The notes: generated from the letters alone by a model not told the origin. A stretch of DNA of 64,000 nucleotides from Pyrinomonadaceae bacterium MAG19_C2-C3 (GCA_024330265.1 JANDLT010000004.1:62001-126000); one strand, 5' to 3'; shown: positions 16,844-25,791, numbered from the stretch's first letter. A program made the numbers and translations.

Positions 16844-19447
16844 CTATTTCTTACCCGCCGAAACCATATTGACGAACAGGCGATATGCACCCGGAACGCC
16901 CGCCGGAAGTTGGCGAAACCATGCGTAGGACGTGTAGATATATGTGCCTCGTCCATGACGCGCGACGAGCATTCCGCCCGGCTTCGCTGATTCGTTCGGG
17001 TCGTGCGATTCGAGCGGCGTCGTATAGCGCGCGTCCCATTCGCTCGCAAAATAGAGTCCGCGTTCTTGTACCCAGCCGTCGAAGTCGCGCGCCGTGATGC
17101 GGTTTGGCGTGGTAAGTAAAGCGTCGTTCGGATTGATGAGGTTGACGGGTGCTTCTTCAAGCGTAACGCGCTCGCGCGAAATCTTGAACGGATAGACGCC
17201 GAGATTTGCCGGAAGGTCTGCGTCCGCCGTGTTGTATTGAACGACGAGCGTGCCGCCGCGCTCGACATAAGAAAGCAAGCGCGGTTGATGACGTGAAAGC
17301 GCGGGGCGCGTGTTATACGCACGAATGCCTGTGACGATGGCATCGTACTTGGCAAAGTCTGCTTCGGATAATTCGCGGTCTGAAAGACTCGTTACCGTGT
17401 AACCGACTTGCGCGAGTGCCTGCGGGATGTCGTCGCCAGAACCCATGATGTAACCGATGTTCGAGCCGCGACGAGAAAGCGAAAGATGAACGAGTTTGAC
17501 CGCCGCGACGGGCTGCAAAGTTTGGGCGGGGATGTGCGGGTAATCAATCGTGATGAGGTTAGTGATGAGGCGAGAATCCTTTGAAACAAATTCGGCAATC
17601 GCTTCGACGCTTTGCGAATCGGTTGATTGGGTTTGGGTTGAAGTCGGAGCGTTTGAGTTGAACTTAACTTCAAACTCGACTTCGCGCTCTTCGTCAATAG
17701 CTTTGAGCGTGAGGGGAATGCTTGAGGGCATCGCGCTCCAACCAACGGGCAAACGCAAACGCACATCACCGGACGTGTTGCCTGTCGCGTTTGAACGAAC
17801 GCGCACTTTGACACGCTTCGTCTCACCATTCGGCAAAACATAAACCGCTTCATCGAACGAAAGCGATGCGCGCGGCACAATCGCAAACGGTCGAAACAGT
17901 TCGCCGCGTACAGGGTCAACGCTACGCGAGAGAATCGGCAAATCGTAAGTCAAAGTTTGTCCGGCGATTTTTATATCAACGCGCGCAGTCAGGGCGGGCG
18001 GGCTTTCCGCCCTGCCGATAAGCGCGAGCGGTATTGATTCCGGCGTCAGAGATGTTTGCGGCGTGCCGATTTCATTAACCGTCAAGGCATGCGACGTGAG
18101 CCAGTAAGGATTCGTGAGGGCGGCGTTGGCGGGGATTGATAATTTCAGTTCGCGCGTGACGTTTTGATTAAGGGGCAAATTCGTTTCAATCGTTTCATCA
18201 AAGCCAACTTGCGCGACGCGCACGCGGCTAAGGGAAAGCATCGCGGGCGAACGATTGTTGAGTGTGAGATTGACGGTTGCCTGACCATCGGGCGATGCGG
18301 CATTCGTCGTGCTGACGGCTTCCATTGACAATCCGGCGCACGATTGAATGATATGAAGCAGGTCACGCTTTTTGGCTTCAATGATTTGCGTTGGGCGGAG
18401 GCGTTCGAGTTCGAGATAAGCCGCCGTGAGTCGCGGCAAAATCAGATGCGGTGCGGTTGGATTAAAAGCATCACGCGCCGCCGCGAGTTTGTCGCCAATC
18501 ATTTTGCCCGCTTCGATACGTGACCAACTTAAATCTATGTCGTCGAAAACGTCTTGGCGCGCGGGCGTTCCGGCGAGTTGACGAAACGTGTTCGGCGTCG
18601 TCCCGCGACGTTCCGCCGAGCCGAAACCCTGACTCCGGTGTTGGCTGCGACTCGTCGCCGCGATTTCATTGTACGAGCGTCCGAGCAGTGTGTTGTACGT
18701 TCCGACATCCAAAGTTAAATCCGGTGCGATACCTTGACCTTTAGCGTTGGCGAACGCATTCCACAACAAACGCTTCGCTTGCCACACAGAAACAAATTTG
18801 AGTTGTTCGGGATATGCGCGAGGGTCGGCGGCAAGCTTGAAAGCTTCTCCGGCTAAAATCGCGGACGCCGTGTGATGTCCGTGTCCGCCTTCGCCCGTCG
18901 TCGGAAAGCGCGTGATGATAACGTCGGGTCGAAAGCGGCGAATCACCCACACGATGTCGCCCAATACTTCATCACGATTCCATGTACGCAAAGTCTCTTC
19001 GGGGTTTTTCGAGAAACCGAAATCCTGCGCGCGTGTGAAGAATTGTTCCGCACCGTCAATGCGTCGCGCGGCGAGAAGTTCCTGCGTGCGTATTAAGCCG
19101 AGTTGCGCTCCGCGTTCGTTGCCGATGAGGTTCTGTCCGCCGTCTCCGCGCGTCAGTGAAAGATACGCGGTGCGAAGTCTTCGTTCGTTGGCGAGATAGG
19201 CGAGAAGCGCGGTGTTCTCATCGTCGGGATGCGCGGCAATGAACAGCACGCCACCGACGACATTGATTTTCTCAAGAGCCAGACGCAGTTCGGCGGCATT
19301 GAGAACGCGCGGCGGGCGGGCGTTTGAAGCGGCATTGAAAGTGGTATTGGAAGTTGTACCGGAAGCGGTTTGCGCTAGGGAAGGAAGCGCGTTCAGCGTC
19401 ATTAAAATCAACGCTAAAAAGAATGTGAGAAGTTTTGTTTTTATCAT
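16844..19447 (-). CDS. Secreted PIG-L (LmbE-like) deacetylase with long C-terminal region
   Basis: 867 residues. Signal peptide (ending SLAQ), then a PIG-L zinc deacetylase domain: AAHPDDE (His 73, Asp 76), the internal TRGDGGQNL, and the third ligand region GEGGHGHHTAS. The family removes N-acetyl groups from GlcNAc-type substrates. The C-terminal half holds NEW3-like beta domains (INKAVTL-type repeats) and a flavodoxin/GATase-like fold (IGYIMGSGDDIPQALAQVGY, VTGIRAYNT, GGTLVVQYNT), a combination typical of large exported PIG-L proteins in Acidobacteriota. It follows the feo operon and dtxR on the same strand with 24 bases between, so it may be read through from it. Confidence 0.88.
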   Translation of the reverse strand: MIKTKLLTFFLALILMTLNALPSLAQTASGTTSNTTFNAASNARPPRVLNAAELRLALEKINVVGGVLFIAAHPDDENTALLAYLANERRLRTAYLSLTRGDGGQNLIGNERGAQLGLIRTQELLAARRIDGAEQFFTRAQDFGFSKNPEETLRTWNRDEVLGDIVWVIRRFRPDVIITRFPTTGEGGHGHHTASAILAGEAFKLAADPRAYPEQLKFVSVWQAKRLLWNAFANAKGQGIAPDLTLDVGTYNTLLGRSYNEIAATSRSQHRSQGFGSAERRGTTPNTFRQLAGTPARQDVFDDIDLSWSRIEAGKMIGDKLAAARDAFNPTAPHLILPRLTAAYLELERLRPTQIIEAKKRDLLHIIQSCAGLSMEAVSTTNAASPDGQATVNLTLNNRSPAMLSLSRVRVAQVGFDETIETNLPLNQNVTRELKLSIPANAALTNPYWLTSHALTVNEIGTPQTSLTPESIPLALIGRAESPPALTARVDIKIAGQTLTYDLPILSRSVDPVRGELFRPFAIVPRASLSFDEAVYVLPNGETKRVKVRVRSNATGNTSGDVRLRLPVGWSAMPSSIPLTLKAIDEEREVEFEVKFNSNAPTSTQTQSTDSQSVEAIAEFVSKDSRLITNLITIDYPHIPAQTLQPVAAVKLVHLSLSRRGSNIGYIMGSGDDIPQALAQVGYTVTSLSDRELSEADFAKYDAIVTGIRAYNTRPALSRHQPRLLSYVERGGTLVVQYNTADADLPANLGVYPFKISRERVTLEEAPVNLINPNDALLTTPNRITARDFDGWVQERGLYFASEWDARYTTPLESHDPNESAKPGGMLVARHGRGTYIYTSYAWFRQLPAGVPGAYRLFVNMVSAGKK

Positions 19448-19471
19448 TACCCGATGGAAAATTTTGCGAGT

Positions 19472-20179
19472 TTAAGCATGTTCGGCGACTAGGATTTTAC
19501 CGGCGATGCGGCGCGAAATGTTGAGCGTCGTATCGTCGAGGATGATGGTCAGGTCGCCGCCGAAAGGTTCACGATTGACGACGCGCAACAGCGCACCGGG
19601 AAGCAAAGCGTGGCTCTGCATAAAGCGTAAATGCTCCGCGTCGTCGGTCGTTAATTGTTTGATGTGAAGCGGTATATCGGCATCAGCATCGGAGAGCGGT
19701 TGCCCGTGAACATGATTGATGTGTCCGTCAATCGTCGGAATCGGGCTTCCGTGCGGGCAGTCGTGCGGGTGATTTAGATGCGCGTCAATCCGGCGGATAA
19801 ATTCATCCGAGACGTGATGCTCCAATCGTTCGGCTTCGTCATGCACTTCATCGAGGGCATAACCCAGAGCTTCGACAAGGTAGCGTTCGAGCAGACGATG
19901 ACGACGCACGATGCGAAGCGCGATGCGTCGCCCCTGCGCGGTCAAACGCACGCCGTGATAAGGCGTATGCGTCACGAGGCGTTGCGTCTGAAGTTGCTTG
20001 AGCATCTTTGAAATCGCGGGCGGCGAAACATTCAGTGCCACCGCGAGGTCGCCCGTGTTGGCTTCGGTCGCAAGGCGTTCTTCGGAGAACGCGAAGATTG
20101 CTTTCAGGTAATCTTCCACCGAGCGCGTCACTGCGCGAGTCACAGGGCGTGTCACAGTTTTTGCCGCCGTTGAAGTCAT
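19472..20179 (-). CDS. DtxR/MntR-family metal-dependent repressor
   Basis: 235 residues. The N-terminal winged helix (EDYLKAIFAFSEERL, then NTGDLAVALNVSPPAISKMLKQLQTQRLV) is followed by the dimerisation/metal domain (RRHRLLERYLVEALGYALDEVHDEAERLEHHVSDEFIRRID) with Glu/His metal ligands. The C-terminal SH3/FeoA-like domain contains LLPGALLRVVN and GGDLTIILDD. A His/Asp-rich insert HLNHPHDCPHGSP could add a metal site. As last gene of feoA-feoB-feoB-dtxR it very likely senses Fe(II) or Mn(II) and represses this operon (inference). Confidence 0.92.
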   Translation of the reverse strand: MTSTAAKTVTRPVTRAVTRSVEDYLKAIFAFSEERLATEANTGDLAVALNVSPPAISKMLKQLQTQRLVTHTPYHGVRLTAQGRRIALRIVRRHRLLERYLVEALGYALDEVHDEAERLEHHVSDEFIRRIDAHLNHPHDCPHGSPIPTIDGHINHVHGQPLSDADADIPLHIKQLTTDDAEHLRFMQSHALLPGALLRVVNREPFGGDLTIILDDTTLNISRRIAGKILVAEHA

Positions 20180-20189
20180 TGATTCCGCC

Positions 20190-21611
20190 TCACAAATTAA
20201 AGAACAGACGCGCGACGGTCGCGGTCGTCAAACACACGAGGATGCCAATGACGACGGGCAACAGGGTCGCCACCGTCGTCCACTTCACGCTTTTGGTTTC
20301 CTTCCAAATCGTCCAGATGGTCGTGCTGCACGGATTGTGAAGCAGGCTGAACAGCATCAAATTTAAGCCTGTCAAAATCGTCCACCCGCCAAGCCCAGTT
20401 AAGACTTGCGTGGTCTGCGCGGCTTCGTCGAATTCAATCATCACGCCGTTCTGCGCGAGCGTCGAACGGGCGGCGTTTAAGGTCAACATCAACACGGTCG
20501 GGACGACAATTTCATTCGCCGGAATCGCTAAAACGTAAGCCAGCAAAATCACGCCGTTCAAGCCCAACAACCAGCCGACAGGCTCAAGTAAGTTGATAAC
20601 GTGAACCGCGATGGAGGCGTCGCCGATGTAGATGTTGCTGATAAGCCAGACCGCCGCACCCGCCGGAGCCGCCATGTAAATCGCCCGCTTTAAGACGATA
20701 AACGTGCGGTCAATCAGCGATGTGTAAATCGTTTGCCAGACGCGCGGCGGACGATACGGCGGAAGCTCCAAAGAGAAACTCGATGCTTCGCCGCGCAGCA
20801 TCGTGCGCGATAGTAAAGCCGAAACAAGCAGTGTGAAGATGATGCCCAAGACCGCGACGGCGGCAACACTCGTCGCCGCGATAAGGCTGGCGAAGGCGGG
20901 CGGCGCGAGGGCGGCGATAAAGATGGTGCTGATTAAAATCATCGTTCCCCATCGCCCGTTACAAATCGAAAAGTTGTTCGTGATGATGGCGATTAAACGC
21001 TCACGCGGGCTGTCAATAATGCGCGTCGAGACGACTCCGGCGGCGTTGCATCCGAAGCCCATCATCATCGTCAAAGCCTGTTTGCCGTGCGCCCCCGCGC
21101 GTTTGAAAAGCCGGTCAAGATTGAACGCCACGCGCGGCAGATACCCGAAGTCTTCAAGCAGCGTCCACAGCGGAAAGAAAATCGCCATCGGCGGCAACAT
21201 GACGCTGATAACCCACGCGGTTGCAAGGTACACGCCGTCAATCAAGAATCCGCTCAACCACCATGGCGCGCTCAACGCACGCGCTCCCGCGTGAAGCCAG
21301 TCATAAACAGCCCCGCGCAAGAAATCACCGAGCATCGCCGAAGGCACGTTCGCTCCCGCAATCGTCAACCACAACACGACGGTCAACATCAATATCATCA
21401 CAGGGAAACCGAACAGCCGACTCGTCAATAACCTGTCCAGCACCGTATCGAAACGCACGCGCGATTGAACGCCGCCGCGCTCAATAGATGAATCGGCGAT
21501 AGTCGTCGCTTCAGCGTAAATCGCCGCCGTCAAACGGTCGTGCAAATCGCCGCCGATTTCGCCGCGCAGCTTGGAAGCCGACTTGATAAGTTCACTGGCG
21601 TTGGTTGCCAT
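20190..21611 (-). CDS. feoB: FeoB membrane (permease) half, separate polypeptide
   Basis: 473 residues equal to the membrane part of FeoB: Gate motifs (LLEDFGYLPRVAFNLDRLFKRAGAHGKQALTMMMGFGCNAAGVVSTRIIDSPRERLIAIITNNFSICNGR is the diagnostic core at about residues 130-200), and a second Gate half near FIVLKRAIYMAAPAGAAVWLISNI. Multiple membrane helices carry Fe(II). It starts at its own ATG, with an in-frame TAA two codons upstream and AGGA as ribosome site, 16 bases after the G-domain gene stops and in another frame. The N-terminal 60 residues (helical, charged) are not GTPase. It must act with the upstream G protein. Confidence 0.93.
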   Translation of the reverse strand: MATNASELIKSASKLRGEIGGDLHDRLTAAIYAEATTIADSSIERGGVQSRVRFDTVLDRLLTSRLFGFPVMILMLTVVLWLTIAGANVPSAMLGDFLRGAVYDWLHAGARALSAPWWLSGFLIDGVYLATAWVISVMLPPMAIFFPLWTLLEDFGYLPRVAFNLDRLFKRAGAHGKQALTMMMGFGCNAAGVVSTRIIDSPRERLIAIITNNFSICNGRWGTMILISTIFIAALAPPAFASLIAATSVAAVAVLGIIFTLLVSALLSRTMLRGEASSFSLELPPYRPPRVWQTIYTSLIDRTFIVLKRAIYMAAPAGAAVWLISNIYIGDASIAVHVINLLEPVGWLLGLNGVILLAYVLAIPANEIVVPTVLMLTLNAARSTLAQNGVMIEFDEAAQTTQVLTGLGGWTILTGLNLMLFSLLHNPCSTTIWTIWKETKSVKWTTVATLLPVVIGILVCLTTATVARLFFNL

Positions 21612-21627
21612 CGGTTAATTCAATCCT

Positions 21628-22512
21628 TTAGACGGAAGGTGAAACGGACGCCTGCCCGCGCGAGATTTGAACGAGCGTTGAGGGCGACGACGGCGCGGCA
21701 TCAATCGGCGTCTCCGCCGGAGCAATTTCACCGAGCGTGCCGTCTTCAATCGCGCGAATGATGCTCGCGTCGTCTTCGAGAAGACGCAGCGCAACCCATC
21801 GCGCGTTCGGCAAACGCGGAAAAGCGCGGTTGATTTGTCCGACTAAAACTTCCACCGCCGATTGAAGTTGCGCGTCCGCATAAGCCGCACGACGAGCGCG
21901 CAACGGGTACGAACCCGAAGCGACATCCGCGATTGCCTGCGATAATTGTTGAACGCCTTGACCCGTGCGCGCCGCCATCAAAACGACGGGGACGCCCATC
22001 TCACGCGCCAAAGCACGTTCGTCAACCGTGACGCCGTGACGCTTCGCTTCGTCAATTAAATTGACGGCTAAAACTACGCGGTCGGTTATCTCCGTAACTT
22101 GCAATGCGAGGTGAAGATTTCGTTCGAGACGGTTCGCGTCAAGCACCACGACGGTCACGTCGGGACGCGCGAACAGAATGAAATCACGCGCGATTTCTTC
22201 ATCAACACTCGTCGAAAGCATGGAGTATGTGCCGGGCAAGTCAACGACTTTGTAACGATGTTCGCCGTAGCGATACGCGCCTTCGGCACGCGCCACGGTC
22301 TTGCCCGCCCAGTTGCCGACGTGCTGGCGCAAGCCCGTCAACTGGTTGAAAATCGTGCTTTTACCCGTGTTCGGATTGCCCGCGAGGGCGACGACATAAT
22401 CGCTGCCCGTCGTGTCAATACCGAGTCGCGCGAGGTTTCCCGTGTGACACACGGACGACGCGCAACCGCCGCATTCTTTATCGTTCGTCGTGGGGTTTGC
22501 CAAATCGCTCAT
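21628..22512 (-). CDS. feoB: FeoB GTPase half, separate polypeptide
   Basis: 294 residues, starting at ATG 22512 (MSDLANP). A cysteine cluster CGGCASSVCH precedes the G domain: G1 GNPNTGKST, G2 GLRQHVGNWAGKTV, G3 DLPGTYSMLS, G4-like NLID, then the helical GDI-like segment (SGSYPLRARRAAYADAQ through LEDDASI). It ends in a Ser/Pro tail without any membrane helix. In typical FeoB this domain is fused to the permease; here they are two genes. It presumably gates the permease encoded immediately downstream. The Cys cluster could bind iron or a cluster (inference). Confidence 0.93.
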   Translation of the reverse strand: MSDLANPTTNDKECGGCASSVCHTGNLARLGIDTTGSDYVVALAGNPNTGKSTIFNQLTGLRQHVGNWAGKTVARAEGAYRYGEHRYKVVDLPGTYSMLSTSVDEEIARDFILFARPDVTVVVLDANRLERNLHLALQVTEITDRVVLAVNLIDEAKRHGVTVDERALAREMGVPVVLMAARTGQGVQQLSQAIADVASGSYPLRARRAAYADAQLQSAVEVLVGQINRAFPRLPNARWVALRLLEDDASIIRAIEDGTLGEIAPAETPIDAAPSSPSTLVQISRGQASVSPSV

Positions 22513-22546
22513 CGTGATGTGTGAAGTGATTTGAAATCCGGTGACT

Positions 22547-22777
22547 TCAAATCTTTGAAGGATTGACTTGGATTTGCGCGGTCTGTTCGCGCCGCAAAGC
22601 GATGACCGCACCGCGTATGCGATAGGCACAAGGGTCGCCCAGAGGACTTCGCATCACGGCTTCGACAATCGTGCCGGGAACTAATCCCAAATCGAGAAGC
22701 CTTCGCCGCTCCGTCGTCAAACTGCCGATGCCCGTCACCGTCGCCCTCTCGCCCGTTTGTAAATCGCTTAAAGTCAT
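22547..22777 (-). CDS. feoA: FeoA ferrous iron transport protein
   Basis: 76 residues, the usual FeoA size, starting at ATG 22777 (MTLSDLQTGERATVTGI). The SH3-like fold shows RRRLLDLGLVPGTIVEAVMRSPLGDPCAYRIRGAVIALRREQTAQIQV, with LDLGLVPG as family signature. Longer in-frame extensions to 22861 would overrun the promoter region and are rejected. First gene of feoA-feoB(G)-feoB(permease)-dtxR; 34 bases separate it from the GTPase gene. It is thought to assist FeoB through direct contact. Confidence 0.93.
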   Translation of the reverse strand: MTLSDLQTGERATVTGIGSLTTERRRLLDLGLVPGTIVEAVMRSPLGDPCAYRIRGAVIALRREQTAQIQVNPSKI

Positions 22778-22836
22778 CGTGGTATATTCCGCTTCGTTCT
22801 CGAAAGTTTGGTATAAATTTACGCAAGAAAAATCGC

Positions 22837-22854
22837 GTGGTAATGTTGTACCAC
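22837..22854. promoter_or_regulatory. Palindromic operator candidate between feoA and ybaK
   Basis: GTGGTAATGTTGTACCAC, perfect 6-bp arms with a 6-base spacer, in the 142-base divergent region. It lies 60 bases upstream of the feoA start. A metal-repressor site is the natural guess because dtxR is in this operon, but the sequence does not match the IdeR consensus closely. The AT-rich stretch TTTGGTATAAAT nearby could be a -10 region. Confidence 0.4.
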
Positions 22855-22919
22855 ACTTCATTCAAAATTGCACTAAGGTTAAATTTGATTTTAAGCGGCG
22901 TGCAGAATCGAGAACTGCC

Positions 22920-23417
22920 GTGACCAAAACGACTTATCCGGTGACGCCCGCCGTGCGCGCTTTGAGAAATCACAACATTCCTTATGAGCCGCACATTTAC
23001 GATTATCAAGAACGAGGCGGAACGAAACGTTCGTCCGCGTCGCTTGGCGTTAATGAACACATCATCATCAAAACCCTTGTCATGGAGACGGACAGCGGCG
23101 CATCGCTCATCGTGTTGATGCACGGCGATTGCGAGGTTTCAACACAAAGTCTCGCGCGCCAACTTGGAGCGAAGCGCATCGCCCCGTGCGCGCCTGACAA
23201 AGCGCAGAAACTGACGGGCTACATGGTCGGCGGCACGAGTCCTTTGGGGACGCGCACCGAGCTTCCGGTTTATGCCGAACGCACGATTTTCGATTTGCCG
23301 TTGATTTATATCAACGGCGGCAAGCGCGGATTTCTGGTGAGTCTCGCGCCACGAGATTTGAAGCGTGTGTTGAAAATTGAAGAAGTCGAAGCCGCGATTC
23401 TTAAAAGCGCGACTTGA
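22920..23417 (+). CDS. ybaK: Cys-tRNA(Pro)/Cys-tRNA(Cys) deacylase YbaK
   Basis: 165 residues with a GTG start; the longer open frame upstream is non-coding. The YbaK/ProX editing fold shows TPAVRALRNHNIPYEPHIYDY, LGVNEHIIIKTLVM (catalytic Lys), CEVSTQSLARQLGAKRI, the TGYMVGGTSPLGTRTELPVY loop characteristic of YbaK, and INGGKRGFLVSLAPRDL. It hydrolyses Cys wrongly charged on tRNA-Pro. Divergent from the iron operon, with no functional link obvious. Confidence 0.92.
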   Translation: MTKTTYPVTPAVRALRNHNIPYEPHIYDYQERGGTKRSSASLGVNEHIIIKTLVMETDSGASLIVLMHGDCEVSTQSLARQLGAKRIAPCAPDKAQKLTGYMVGGTSPLGTRTELPVYAERTIFDLPLIYINGGKRGFLVSLAPRDLKRVLKIEEVEAAILKSAT

Positions 23418-23436
23418 CGGACGAATGAATCTTAAA

Positions 23437-24777
23437 TTAAGCGGCGGGCGTCACGATGCCGCGACATTCACCGAAGCCAATTGATTTATAGCCTTCGCGC
23501 GAACATCGCCCGCGCATGATTACTTCGTCGCCGTCATTAAGGAAGCGGCGTTCTTCACCGTTCGGTAAAGTCAAAGGTTCGCTGCCACGCCATGTCAGTT
23601 CGAGCAGACAGCCACGTTCGCTTTTCTCTTTGCCCGACACCGTGCCGGAAGCAAATAAATCTCCCGCTTGAAGATTGCATCCGTTGCTGGCGTGATGCAC
23701 GAGCATCTGCGCGGGCGTCCAATAAAGGTCGCGCAAGTTGCTGGTCGAGAGTTTGACAGGAGCGATGTCGCTTTCGCGCATCCGTGACGATGAAAGATAA
23801 ACTTCCAATTCGAGATTGATGCCGCCGCCCGTTTGATTGGCTTCGGAAGCGAGATAGGGAAGCGGTCGCGGGTCTTCTGCGTCGCGCTCGAAAGCGGGAA
23901 CGCGAAACGGCGCGAGGGCTTCCATTGTCACGACGTAAGGCGACACGCTCGTCGCAAAACTTTTCGCTAAAAAGGGTCCCAAAGGTTGATACTCCCACGA
24001 CTGCATATCACGCGCCGACCAATCATTGACGAGACACGCCCCGAAGATGTGTTCTTCCGCACGCTCAAGCGGAATGGTTTCGCCAAGTTCGTTTCCCGTG
24101 CCGATAAAGAATCCGACTTCCATTTCGTAATCGAGATTTTTGCACGCGGCATAGACGGGCGGTTGTTCCGCATCGGGTCGAATCTGACCGTGCGGGCGTT
24201 TGATGTTTGTTCCCGAAACGACGATTGACGAGCCGCGCCCGTGATAGCCGATAGGAATGTATTTGTAGTTCGGAAGTAAAGGATTGTCCGGTCGAAACAT
24301 CGAGCCGACGTTGGTGGCGTGAAAGATTGAACAGTAAAAATCCGTGTAGTCGCCAATTTCCGCCGTCAGTAATACGTCCGCGTTATCCATGCCCACCATG
24401 CACAAGCGCAACGCCGCGAGACGCTCCGCACTGTGTCCCGCGTCGGAACGCAATAGACGGCTGACCGATAAACGAAACGCCGAAAGGTGTTCCTTATCGC
24501 GCGTCATCATCTTGTTAAGCGAAGTCTGTTTGCAATCGAGAACTACCTGCACGGCGGGCGTTGTGAAATCGTCAAGCAACCCGTCATCGTAAGCCTTCGC
24601 CACATCGAAAATCTCCGTTCCGATGACGATACCGACGCGCGCCGCCGCGTTCGAGTCGTGTTGCCGGAACACGCCGAACGGCAAGTTTTGAATCGGAAAA
24701 TCCGTGTCGCTTGTGTTCGCTGATTCAACCCATGAATTGATGTTCGGGTCGTGCGTTTCGTTGATTTCGTGTGTCAT
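23437..24777 (-). CDS. fahA: Fumarylacetoacetase
   Basis: 446 residues, last step of tyrosine catabolism: fumarylacetoacetate to fumarate and acetoacetate. N-terminal SH3-like domain (residues 25-130; IQNLPFGVFR, VGIVIGTEIFDV) and catalytic domain with DYTDFYCSIFHATNVGSMFRP, PIGYHGRGSSIVVSG, metal-site Glu/Asp in LDYEMEVGFFIG and NDWSARDMQSWEYQPLGPFLAKSF, and the SGTVSGKEKSERGCLLELTWRG end. Full length. 14 bases downstream of the unknown gene at 24792 and the last gene of the operon. Confidence 0.95.
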   Translation of the reverse strand: MTHEINETHDPNINSWVESANTSDTDFPIQNLPFGVFRQHDSNAAARVGIVIGTEIFDVAKAYDDGLLDDFTTPAVQVVLDCKQTSLNKMMTRDKEHLSAFRLSVSRLLRSDAGHSAERLAALRLCMVGMDNADVLLTAEIGDYTDFYCSIFHATNVGSMFRPDNPLLPNYKYIPIGYHGRGSSIVVSGTNIKRPHGQIRPDAEQPPVYAACKNLDYEMEVGFFIGTGNELGETIPLERAEEHIFGACLVNDWSARDMQSWEYQPLGPFLAKSFATSVSPYVVTMEALAPFRVPAFERDAEDPRPLPYLASEANQTGGGINLELEVYLSSSRMRESDIAPVKLSTSNLRDLYWTPAQMLVHHASNGCNLQAGDLFASGTVSGKEKSERGCLLELTWRGSEPLTLPNGEERRFLNDGDEVIMRGRCSREGYKSIGFGECRGIVTPAA

Positions 24778-24791
24778 AAGATTTGCGAGAG

Positions 24792-25691
24792 TTATAAAAG
24801 TTCGAGGGCGCGTAAGTCTTCAATCGGTTCGATGAACGAACATGAACCGAATGAGAGAGCGAAGTTTTGCCGTGCGAGTTTTAATTTTTCGGTCGAGATT
24901 TTCGCGTCGCGCCAAGTCGCAAACTCGTCTTCAAACTTGAAAGCGGAAGCGTCCGTTTCATCTAAAATTCGCAAAGCTTCACGGTCGTCCATGCCGTCGA
25001 GGATGAATGCGGCGGTGAGAAAGACATTCAAGAATCCGTGCATCACGGCGCGCGGTGCTTCTTTTCCATAAGTTAAATTACGCTCGGCGCGCAACGGGTG
25101 ATGAAGTCCGGCGGTGGCTTTGAACGATGCGTGGTGTTGATGAGCGGTGCGTATAAAGTTTAAGACGCGCGAACTTGAAGGAATCTGCGAAGCGGTGATG
25201 CCGCCGGTGCGAATCTTGGCGTGCGCGTTGTGAATCGCTTTGATGAGCGTTGATAAATCGTCGTTCAGAGCGAGTTCAAAGAAGACATCGAAACTGCTTT
25301 CCCGATGTTGATTATGGGTCGCGCGCATCACGGATTCAATTTCATCCGCACTTACGATTTTGATTTCAAACGCATCAACACGGGCGCGCGAATCGTTGTT
25401 GCGATTAAAGGTTAGGACGCGCTGCAAATCTTCGTTGAAATTATCAGCCGACGACAAAGCACTGATGCGCCACATCGCGCCCGACGTTTCGAGGCTGTCG
25501 AACTCATCTTGAAAATCGTCGAGCTTTGTCATGGGTGCGATGAAACTCCTGAGCATCCATGAATCTTCGCCGTGTATATACTCGGCGTAATTTCGCACCG
25601 CGTGTTTCATATCGAGCGATGCGGGCGGAAAGAGTCCGGCGTAGTCAATCAGATTTTCGAGTAGGGCGCGGAGTGATGCGGGTGTGTTCAT
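24792..25691 (-). CDS. Conserved protein of unknown function in tyrosine operon
   Basis: 299 residues, no signal peptide or membrane helix, so cytoplasmic. The N-terminus LRALLENLIDYAGLFPPASLDMKHAVRNYAEYIHGEDSWMLRSF is at a level of conservation I associate with an uncharacterised family found in several phyla. Other visible features are acidic segments and ATAGLHHPLR followed by MHGFLNVFLTAAFI. It sits between hmgA and fahA, exactly where a maleylacetoacetate isomerase gene would be expected, but it is not glutathione-transferase-like. A role in this pathway is an inference from position only. Confidence 0.85.
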   Translation of the reverse strand: MNTPASLRALLENLIDYAGLFPPASLDMKHAVRNYAEYIHGEDSWMLRSFIAPMTKLDDFQDEFDSLETSGAMWRISALSSADNFNEDLQRVLTFNRNNDSRARVDAFEIKIVSADEIESVMRATHNQHRESSFDVFFELALNDDLSTLIKAIHNAHAKIRTGGITASQIPSSSRVLNFIRTAHQHHASFKATAGLHHPLRAERNLTYGKEAPRAVMHGFLNVFLTAAFILDGMDDREALRILDETDASAFKFEDEFATWRDAKISTEKLKLARQNFALSFGSCSFIEPIEDLRALELL

Positions 25692-25703
25692 GTAGGATAA
25701 AAC

Positions 25704-25773
25704 CTCTGCGCCTTACTCTGCGTCTTCGGCGGTTGAATTAAGTTTATTAACCGCAGAGACGCAGAGAGCGCAG
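25704..25773. repeat. CTCTGCG-type imperfect inverted repeat
   Basis: Between hmgA and the unknown gene: left arm CTCTGCGCCTTACTCTGCGT, right arm ending ACGCAGAGAGCGCAGAG, around AATTAAGTTTATTAA. The wording 'CGCAGAGACGCAGAGAGCGCAGAG' type is a common dispersed palindromic repeat. It could attenuate or stabilise the operon mRNA. Confidence 0.6.
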
Positions 25774-25791
25774 AGTAAATGAGAGAAGACT

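Noticed and set aside
20190-22512. FeoB as one gene broken by a sequencing frameshift
   Set aside because: Each half has its own stop, start and ribosome site, and an in-frame TAA precedes the permease ATG.
22513-22629. N-terminal extension of the FeoB G-domain frame
   Set aside because: The frame is open, but the residues are unlike FeoB and overlap feoA; ATG 22512 fits the family.
22671-22919. 83-codon extension upstream of ybaK
   Set aside because: It runs antisense through feoA and the divergent promoter; YbaK normally starts near TPAVRAL.
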